From: Helicobacter mustelae
GTDB taxonomy: Bacteria; Campylobacterota; Campylobacteria; Campylobacterales; Helicobacteraceae
Direction: 5' to 3'
DNA length: 64,000 bases
Assembly (NCBI RefSeq): GCF_900476215.1
Contig: NZ_LS483446.1
Span: 992,001 to 1,056,000, forward strand
In this document: positions 57,871 to 64,000 of the stretch, in pieces
Numbering within the stretch: position 1 is the stretch's first letter
How the letters are laid out: every line of letters begins with the position of its first letter
Program-made: the position numbers and the translations under genes
Notes under the pieces: generated by a model
The model's input: only the letters and a program-made list of their open reading frames with translations
Database searches by the model: none
Told to the model about the DNA's origin: nothing

Positions 57871-59055
57871 TCACTTCTTTTCCTGCTTGATTTTACAAAG
57901 CCACTCTTGGAGGGTTTTTTCAAACCCACATCGCGATTCTTGCACAAATTCTAGAGACTCATGAAGATAGTTTTGCTTGACATATCCGCCAAAATCATGG
58001 GGATAGAGATAGTCCTTTGCATGAGGCAGGATGTTTGGAGGGATGGGCAGAGGGGCGTGATTTTTGACATAATCTAGAGCAAGATTGATGGCTTTATATG
58101 CGGTGTTGGATTTGGGGGAACTTGCAAGATAGATCACGCATTGAGAGAGAATAATGCGAGATTCTGGATAGCCAATCTTTGCTACTGCATTCAAAGTAGA
58201 TACAGCCAGATTGAGGGCATTGGGATTGGCATTACCGATGTCTTCACTTGCCAAAATCACAAGCCTGCGTGCAATAAATTCAGGATTTTCTCCACTTGCA
58301 ATTAATCTTGCCAAATAATAAATACTTGCATCCACATCACTGCCCCGAATGGATTTGATCATAGCAGAGGCAAGATGATAATGCGTATCTTGCTCACTGC
58401 TTCCCTCTCCTAGCCTAAAGGGACGGATGCTTTTTAGCAGGGGCAATGTGATCTCATCTGCCTGCATGGCAATATCTAGCAAATGCAGCATTGCACGTGC
58501 ATCGCCATTACTAGAATCCATCAAATAAACCCTTGCATCCGATGTGATTTTGCAGGGATAGAGATCGAGTGCTTTTTGCAAAATTTCTCTTAAATGATGG
58601 CTTTTTAGAGGATGCAGTTCTAACAAAATGCTACGAGAGCGCAATGCATTTGTGAGTATAGAGAAAGGATTTTGCGTGCTTGCTCCAAGGATGATGGCTT
58701 GATGATTCTCCATCACAGGAAGCAGGAATTCTTGTTGATTCTTACTAAGACGATGCACCTCATCGATAAATACCACAGGCTTTATCAAGGTATTTTTATA
58801 CTCTTTGAGTGCGCAGCGCAGGGACTCTAGCGCAAAATCCACCCCATTGAATTCTAAAAATGGCATCTCCAACTCTTTGGCAACAATCCTAGCAAGGGTG
58901 GTTTTGCCCACTCCTGGGGGCCCATAAAAAAAGCTATGGGGGAAATGCCCACTCTCTAGCACCCTTGAAAATACAGAGTCTTTGCTAAATAAATGTTCCT
59001 GCCCCACAAAATCCTTAAAACTCTTGGGGCGCAATAAAGAGGCTAGATTCCGCAT
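57871..59055 (-). CDS. rarA: replication-associated recombination ATPase RarA (MgsA)
   Basis: 394 residues. Walker A FFYGPPGVGKTTLAR near residue 43, Walker B VVFIDEVHRLSK, sensor 1 ILGASTQNP, and the C-terminal tetramerisation region. Clamp-loader-like ATPase acting at stalled forks. The stop of hspR and this start share a base; the same gene trio occurs in H. pylori (HP1024-HP1026). Confidence 0.95.
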   Translation of the reverse strand: MRNLASLLRPKSFKDFVGQEHLFSKDSVFSRVLESGHFPHSFFYGPPGVGKTTLARIVAKELEMPFLEFNGVDFALESLRCALKEYKNTLIKPVVFIDEVHRLSKNQQEFLLPVMENHQAIILGASTQNPFSILTNALRSRSILLELHPLKSHHLREILQKALDLYPCKITSDARVYLMDSSNGDARAMLHLLDIAMQADEITLPLLKSIRPFRLGEGSSEQDTHYHLASAMIKSIRGSDVDASIYYLARLIASGENPEFIARRLVILASEDIGNANPNALNLAVSTLNAVAKIGYPESRIILSQCVIYLASSPKSNTAYKAINLALDYVKNHAPLPIPPNILPHAKDYLYPHDFGGYVKQNYLHESLEFVQESRCGFEKTLQEWLCKIKQEKK

Positions 59056-59414
59056 TATTTCTTGGAGAAAAGAATCACTTCATAAGAGCTTTTTTTGATA
59101 GTAAGATCGCTGCTTTGGTTTTTCTTGTTGAGCTTTGCATACAATTCCTCATTCATCTGATCCAATTCATCAAGCTTTTCTTTCAAACGCAAGATAATAT
59201 CCACTCCCGCCAGATTCACGCCCATGTCGCGCGTAAGCCGCAAAATGGTTTTGATCTTGTCAATATCTCTTTGGGAATAAAGCCGCATTTTGCCATCTGT
59301 GCGCCCAGGCTCAATCAATCCTTCTTTTTCATATTGGCGCAGGGTCTGGGGGTGAATTTCTAAAATCTTTGCTACGACACTAATGAGATACACAGGTTCA
59401 TCATAACTATACAC
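59055..59414 (-). CDS. hspR: heat-shock repressor HspR (MerR family)
   Basis: 119 residues. N-terminal MerR helix-turn-helix (YLISVVAKILEIHPQTLRQYE, written over two helices, with LIEPGRTDGKMRLYS as the wing), then a short coiled coil and an unusual C-terminal tail. In H. pylori HspR represses groES, hrcA and its own cbpA operon. It follows cbpA and so is self-regulated through the operator at 60362-60382. Confidence 0.95.
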   Translation of the reverse strand: MYSYDEPVYLISVVAKILEIHPQTLRQYEKEGLIEPGRTDGKMRLYSQRDIDKIKTILRLTRDMGVNLAGVDIILRLKEKLDELDQMNEELYAKLNKKNQSSDLTIKKSSYEVILFSKK

Positions 59415-59424
59415 TCATGCCTCC

Positions 59425-60297
59425 TTAATCTGCTAATTCTTTTTGCAATTGCTCTTGCAATGCCTCTGATAAATCTTCCACCTTAGGAAGAAGAATATTT
59501 GCTTTTAAAAACAAATTGCCCATTGCATTGGTTTTGCGATTTTTTACTCCCAATTCTTTGATGCGAAAGATCTGATTATTTTTCGTATTTTTGGGAACCT
59601 TTAATTTTAAATCCTTATGCAGGGTTTTGACATCTATAGTGCCTCCAAATAACGCAGCCTTCATGGGAATGTCACAAATCATTGTAAGATCGTCATTCTC
59701 GCGTTGATAGGTCTTACTCTCCAATATATGAATACCAAAAATCACATCACCGCGCATGTTTTGATAACTCTTCCCCTTGCCTTTTGCTCTAAGCTTCTCC
59801 CCCTCCTTGATTCCTTCTGGGATATTAATGGTGATGCTTTCACCACTAGGAAGCTGGATATTTTCCTTGCCTCCCAAAACAGCTCTCTCTAACGTGATGT
59901 CTAATTGATAATGCAAATCCAAATCTGGAGTACCAAACCCACCCCCATCAAAGCCTCCAAATCCCCTAAAGTCAAAGGAGCTCCCTGCATTAAAACCTCC
60001 CTGCCCAAAGATTTTTGAGAGGATCTCATCAATACTCACCCCTCCCTGCCCTCTTGTAAAATCACTAAAATCCTGCCCGCCAAACATACTATCTCCAAAC
60101 TGATCATATTGTGCGCGCTTTTTAGGATCGCTTAAAATTTCATAAGCAGCATTAATTTCTTTAAATTTTTCTTCAGCCTCTTTTTCCTTATTAATATCTG
60201 GATGATATTTTCTTGCCAGCTTCCTATAGGCTTTCTTGATTTCTTCGCTGCTTGCGTTTTCATTGATTTCTAATGTTTTATACAAACTCTTTTTCAT
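59425..60297 (-). CDS. cbpA: DnaJ-like co-chaperone CbpA
   Basis: 290 residues. J domain with HPD ([13 protein letters not shown]) at residues 27-39, a G/F-rich linker ([20 protein letters not shown]), and C-terminal DnaJ domains without the zinc finger. Stimulates DnaK and modulates HspR binding in related species. First gene of the cbpA-hspR-rarA operon; preceded by an HspR-controlled promoter. Confidence 0.95.
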   Translation of the reverse strand: MKKSLYKTLEINENASSEEIKKAYRKLARKYHPDINKEKEAEEKFKEINAAYEILSDPKKRAQYDQFGDSMFGGQDFSDFTRGQGGVSIDEILSKIFGQGGFNAGSSFDFRGFGGFDGGGFGTPDLDLHYQLDITLERAVLGGKENIQLPSGESITINIPEGIKEGEKLRAKGKGKSYQNMRGDVIFGIHILESKTYQRENDDLTMICDIPMKAALFGGTIDVKTLHKDLKLKVPKNTKNNQIFRIKELGVKNRKTNAMGNLFLKANILLPKVEDLSEALQEQLQKELAD

Positions 60298-60352
60298 TCT
60301 TACCGCCTCTTTGTAACCATAAAGTTTCTAAAAAATAATTTAGTTCATGTGC

Positions 60353-60382
60353 ATTATAAAACTTTAGTGTAATTAAGTCAAG
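60353..60382 (-). promoter_or_regulatory. cbpA promoter overlapping an HspR (HAIR) operator
   Basis: On the minus strand TTGACT (60381-60376), 17 bases, then TATAAT (60358-60353): a consensus promoter. CTTGACT-N7-ACTAAAG (60382-60362) matches 12 of the 14 defined bases of the HAIR consensus CTTGAGT-N7-ACTCAAG. The operator covers the -35 box, so HspR binding would block RNA polymerase. Confidence 0.8.
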
Positions 60383-60505
60383 GTTTATGAAATTTTTCCT
60401 TGGACAAAAGCAAAAAGATGATTTTTTTGTGGAATCGAAATTGCTTAATCGTTTGAATTCTAGTAAAATTCTCAAGGATGAGTATCTAATGGAAAAAGGA
60501 ATGGA

Positions 60506-61663
60506 ATGTTAAAAATCAGCAAATTCTTTGCTTTGGCAGGATTGTTGTATGGATGCATCGCTCATGCAGACACAGCAGAAATCACAAGCGCAAGAACAAT
60601 TGAGCAGGCCTTTGCTGGAGGGAAGATCGGAGGGCATGTCGGACTCTTTACACAGCAATCCACCAGTCTAAAAGATCCCTCCTATCTAGATATCAACTCC
60701 TCTTTTTCCTATGACACACTGCGCTATCACGGCTATAAGGTTGGTGCGGAATTTTGGCTCACTGGCAAGCTCTTTGATGCAAAACCTGGAAATTTTAGCG
60801 GGGTGCAGCAGATTTTTATTTTTTCTCATCTCTATGCAAGCTTTTACAATCAATATGAAAAATTTGGCATTCGCGTGGGGCGCTATGCTATCGATGAAGA
60901 ATGGATGAAACACAACACAGAGGGCTTTAGCATCGATTACGATGGCATAGAAAATGTGTCCTTACATTTTTCTTGGGCATTTCGTAACGCCTATACCACG
61001 AGATTTTATAACAGTGTCTTTCGACGCATGTTTCGCGTCGTGGGAGCACTGCTTTTTCGAGGCTCCATCCAGATCCCGCAATTCCCTCTTAGCATCACTC
61101 CCTACATCTATGTTGCCCCTGGAGTATTCTTCACCCCTGGGGTCAAGGCAACCATGAATCTCCCCCTGCCCAAACAGATTTTTTTGAAGTCTAAAGCTCA
61201 ATTTCTCACCTATACACAATACAAAGGTTGGTATGGCCCCAATGCTGGCACTGGAGTGCTTTTTGAACTCAATAGCTCTGTGAGCTGGATGGGACTTGAG
61301 GGGGGTGTTGGAGGGATGTTCACCAGTGCCAAGGGAGCTTCTATGATTGATGGCTTTGGGCAGCATACACCATTCCAGCGCCCTGTTGGAATGTTTCGAG
61401 GAGATGCAAGGACTCTCTATGCCTTTGGGCGCTATAGCCTGCGGTATCTTGATGTCTATGGGGCGATGCGTACGACCTTTTTGGATGGCAAAAATATTTT
61501 TAACTGGGAATTTCGCGTAAGCGGCACTCCCCTACGCAATATCAAGGGCTTGGAGCTTGGATTCTCCATCCTTGGCATGAATAACCCCACCAATGCAGAG
61601 GGATTTTTTGGGGGGAGCAAAAAATACACCTTATTCCGCGGCTACATCCAATACAAATTTTAA
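60506..61663 (+). CDS. Hof-family outer-membrane protein (first of three)
   Basis: 385 residues. Signal peptide ends at GCIAHA; then EQAFAGGKIGGHVGLF and a beta-barrel with repeated aromatic strands ending in YIQYKF, the C-terminal Phe expected for BAM insertion. It resembles Helicobacter Hof/OprD-like porins, including the FGIRVGRYAIDEEW segment (their GRF/GRY strand). Substrate unknown. Own upstream region; two paralogue-like genes follow. Confidence 0.8.
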   Translation: MLKISKFFALAGLLYGCIAHADTAEITSARTIEQAFAGGKIGGHVGLFTQQSTSLKDPSYLDINSSFSYDTLRYHGYKVGAEFWLTGKLFDAKPGNFSGVQQIFIFSHLYASFYNQYEKFGIRVGRYAIDEEWMKHNTEGFSIDYDGIENVSLHFSWAFRNAYTTRFYNSVFRRMFRVVGALLFRGSIQIPQFPLSITPYIYVAPGVFFTPGVKATMNLPLPKQIFLKSKAQFLTYTQYKGWYGPNAGTGVLFELNSSVSWMGLEGGVGGMFTSAKGASMIDGFGQHTPFQRPVGMFRGDARTLYAFGRYSLRYLDVYGAMRTTFLDGKNIFNWEFRVSGTPLRNIKGLELGFSILGMNNPTNAEGFFGGSKKYTLFRGYIQYKF

Positions 61664-61693
61664 AAAATTATCCTTCTTTAAGCTTGATTTTCC

Positions 61694-61699
61694 TATAAT
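61694..61699 (+). promoter_or_regulatory. -10 box of the second Hof gene
   Basis: TATAAT on the plus strand, 38 bases before the ATG at 61737. Confidence 0.5.
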
Positions 61700-61736
61700 T
61701 TCGGGCCGTGAACTCATAAATTATAAGGTCTAGGGA

Positions 61737-63023
61737 ATGTTAAAAAAAACCTTCATGATTGGAATAGGGATTTGTGGTCTTCTTGGCGCAGAAGATGTCA
61801 AGATCACCCCGTTTGGAGCGCTTGGTGGACTCTACAACCAAGGACTTGGCTCCTCTCATAATTATGGAAATCTCATGGCACATACTGGAGTGGATTTCGC
61901 CCTGCAAAATGGCTGGAGCTTTGGTCTTGGAGCCATTGGCGGATGGAATGTCTGGAATACCAGATTCAAAAGCACTGGGACCTATGGCATCCCTGGCTAT
62001 GGAGGAATCGGAGACAAGGGAGATGTCTCTGAAGTCTATGCACATTACAAAAATTCCCGCTTAGAATTCTCTCTGGGGCGATTTAATACAAATTTTTTGG
62101 ATTTTGAATATGTGGCAGGAAATATCCAAGGTGCTAGCGCGCAGATAAAAGTAGATGAAATCACCTACTGGGGGGCATTTATCGACTCCATGCTCTGGAC
62201 AGGTGTGCACAAAAACACCATCGCCTCACTCTATGGCACAAATATCATCAGCAGCTACTATCCTCTGAGCAAAAAAAATATCTTTGGAAAATGGGGGGAG
62301 GTTTTTGCAGTGGGCGTAGGCTATGGAGGAGAGCATCTCAAAGGATCTGCCTTTAGTCTACTAGACACCCAGCTCCCAGCAGATATGCTCAAAAATCGCC
62401 GCGGCCTGCTCTTCCAAGTCGGAGGGGATGTCCAATACCACACCAACTTTGCTGGAGAATGGCAGTCTTCTAGCATCCTGCGCGGGATCTTCCAACTAGG
62501 AAATACCGCATTTCTTCCTGCAACCTCCATCAAAGCCAAGGATGCCTTTGCAGGACTTTTGTGGTTTGATCAAAAATTCAGATACAGGATTTTTGAATTT
62601 GGCGGCGGGTTGATTGGGGTGATTGGCACCAAAGACAATGGTGGAATTTACACACTCAATGATCCCTCAAGATTCTATGGAAAAATCATCAATAGCCCCA
62701 CCCCACAAAACAAAGGGGTTTATAATTTTGCAAGCCCCTATTTTGCCAGCCACAATTTCACAGGATACATCTTTGGCCGCATCGATCTAACAAAAAACAA
62801 AAATCTCCCCATTCGGATTGATGGTATGGCTGCTTTTGGGACCTATACAGAATACTCCATTGTCGCAGATTACAAAGTTTGGAGCTATAACAATATGAAT
62901 TTCAATGCAGGCATTGGCTATGTGTTTAGCAGACTCAATCGCAGTGCATTCCCAAATAGCGCGCATCCAAGCAGTCCTGTGGGCACTAGCAGCCTGATTT
63001 TGTTTGGCAAATTCTTTTATTAA
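61737..63023 (+). CDS. Hof-family outer-membrane protein (second of three)
   Basis: 428 residues. Signal peptide (FMIGIGICGLLGAED), then ITPFGALGGLYNQGLGSS, a motif shared with the next gene (INAFGHLGGLYDQGLSKN). SLGRFNTNFLDFEYVAGNIQG marks the Hof/OprD-like family: the GRFN strand followed by the loop. Ends in GKFFY. Probable porin, substrate unknown. The similarity to the third gene suggests tandem duplication. Confidence 0.82.
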   Translation: MLKKTFMIGIGICGLLGAEDVKITPFGALGGLYNQGLGSSHNYGNLMAHTGVDFALQNGWSFGLGAIGGWNVWNTRFKSTGTYGIPGYGGIGDKGDVSEVYAHYKNSRLEFSLGRFNTNFLDFEYVAGNIQGASAQIKVDEITYWGAFIDSMLWTGVHKNTIASLYGTNIISSYYPLSKKNIFGKWGEVFAVGVGYGGEHLKGSAFSLLDTQLPADMLKNRRGLLFQVGGDVQYHTNFAGEWQSSSILRGIFQLGNTAFLPATSIKAKDAFAGLLWFDQKFRYRIFEFGGGLIGVIGTKDNGGIYTLNDPSRFYGKIINSPTPQNKGVYNFASPYFASHNFTGYIFGRIDLTKNKNLPIRIDGMAAFGTYTEYSIVADYKVWSYNNMNFNAGIGYVFSRLNRSAFPNSAHPSSPVGTSSLILFGKFFY

Positions 63024-63043
63024 AATTTTTAAACTTACTCCGA

Positions 63044-63049
63044 TATAGT
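63044..63049 (+). promoter_or_regulatory. -10 box of the third Hof gene
   Basis: TATAGT on the plus strand, 50 bases before the ATG at 63099. Confidence 0.45.
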
Positions 63050-63098
63050 ACTTGCAAAAAGATTTTTGATCTTTTGAACCCTAATGAAAAGGAAAAAC

Positions 63099-64000
63099 AT
63101 GAAAAAGAAGATTTTTAGCTCGGTTGCCTTGGCAGGCTTGGCGCTAGGTAGCGCAGAGGCTGCAGATATCAATGCATTTGGTCATTTGGGGGGTCTTTAT
63201 GATCAAGGGTTGTCCAAGAACAATATCCCTACGGGCTATACAAAAAAGAGCGCGTATGCTGGCGGGACTGGGCACCTTGGAGTGGATTTTGGATTTGATG
63301 CCCTTCACCTTGGCGTGGGCGCATACACTGGTTTTTCCATCTACAAAACCCGTGGCATGGAGAACCGATATACAAACAGATATATCGATCTTTCTGATTT
63401 GTATCTCAAATATGACACAGGCATGTTACAAATTGCTGTTGGTAGATTCAACAACGAGTTTTTAGGATCAGATTGGCTTACTGCCTATGCGCAGGGCGTG
63501 ACTCTAAAATATCAATCAAGAAGTTTTGGCATCTGGGCAACCTGGATGAATGACTACACCACTTATGGTTATGCACAGGGGCGCATCGCTTCAGAACTCT
63601 CTGATTGGTATCGATTCCCCTCTAGCTTCAACCACTTTAGCATCGGCAACAGGGATGTCGTAGGTGCTGGGATCAATCTGAAATTTGACTGGCTGATCAT
63701 CGATCCATTCGTACACTATTATCGAGACAATTACGATCGCACTCACAATGGAAGAATCCAGGCCGGTGCTAAAATTGCTATGCAGTTTGGAGATGAGGGT
63801 GGCCCATTCCAATCCACCACAGCCTTTAGATATATGTGGCAAAATATCTCAGGTTCTTCTAGCAGCAAGAATTCCATGCTCTTTTGGCTCGATCAAGAAT
63901 TCTTATTTGGAGGTGTGTTTAAAATCGGTGCAGGTGCCTACACCACCACAAAAAATGGAATCTATACTCCAAACAATGTCACAAGATTCTACACAGGAAC
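63099..64000 (+). CDS. Hof-family outer-membrane protein (third, cut by window edge)
   Basis: Open from the ATG at 63099 (AAGGAAAA before it) to the edge, 300 codons and part of another. Signal peptide ends at GSAEA; AFGHLGGLYDQGL and AVGRFNNEFLGSDW are shared in pattern with the previous gene. Barrel-type strands with WATWMNDYTTYGYAQGRI follow. The C-terminus is outside the window. Confidence 0.82.
   Translation, partial: MKKKIFSSVALAGLALGSAEAADINAFGHLGGLYDQGLSKNNIPTGYTKKSAYAGGTGHLGVDFGFDALHLGVGAYTGFSIYKTRGMENRYTNRYIDLSDLYLKYDTGMLQIAVGRFNNEFLGSDWLTAYAQGVTLKYQSRSFGIWATWMNDYTTYGYAQGRIASELSDWYRFPSSFNHFSIGNRDVVGAGINLKFDWLIIDPFVHYYRDNYDRTHNGRIQAGAKIAMQFGDEGGPFQSTTAFRYMWQNISGSSSSKNSMLFWLDQEFLFGGVFKIGAGAYTTTKNGIYTPNNVTRFYTG

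Overview
The window is chromosomal DNA of a Helicobacter, most likely H. mustelae. Many gene neighbourhoods match the H. pylori order I know: pepF-kefB; dgkA-gyrA-HP0702-flgR; dnaG-HP0013; gmhA-hldE-hldD-gmhB; coaX-dut-greA-lpxB-hypA; rarA-hspR-cbpA. The centre carries a very long Asn/Gly-rich autotransporter-type gene that fits Hsr, the surface-ring protein described from H. mustelae. Presence of argH and hisG fits a less auxotrophic species than H. pylori.

Layout. 1-9.5 kb (minus strand): ubiE (cut by the edge), argH, hemJ, a YigZ/IMPACT protein, a META lipoprotein, a TerB-like membrane protein, an SspB-like protein, pepF and a KefB-type antiporter. 9.7-13.7 kb (plus): a coiled-coil protein, rho, murI. 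13.5-27.1 kb: the hsr locus. One intact hsr gene (minus) with its own promoter, start and beta-barrel is surrounded by several kilobases of scrambled, promoterless, mostly plus-strand fragments of its own 5' half. lolA sits inside this array. So does a 0.37-kb non-hsr island with a 25-residue hydrophobic peptide gene and an apparent antisense RNA gene, which looks like a type I toxin-antitoxin module. The left fragment block is enclosed by a ~200-bp inverted duplication of the murI 3' end. 27.3-36 kb (minus): flgR, an HP0702-like gene, gyrA, dgkA, a membrane protein, nrfA and a frameshifted nrfH. 36.2-41.9 kb (plus): hypB-hypC-hypD-dnaG, an ATP-pyrophosphatase-like gene and an Hcp/Sel1 protein. 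42.4-55.3 kb (minus): a compact run with the ADP-heptose genes, a SafE-like transporter, hisG, coaX, a beta-propeller lipoprotein, dut, greA, lpxB, hypA and a large WD40/solenoid protein. 55.4-64 kb: ispG, an outer-membrane protein, rarA-hspR-cbpA with a recognisable HspR operator, and three consecutive Hof-type outer-membrane protein genes, the last cut by the window edge.

How it works together. Only the resident hsr copy has promoter, ribosome-binding site, start codon and beta-barrel. The surrounding fragments cover only its N-terminal half, in recombined and diverged versions, and the two copies of the signal-peptide region lack a start codon. This is the architecture expected of antigenic variation by gene conversion from silent donors. 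No rRNA, tRNA, CRISPR, transposase or phage gene was seen.
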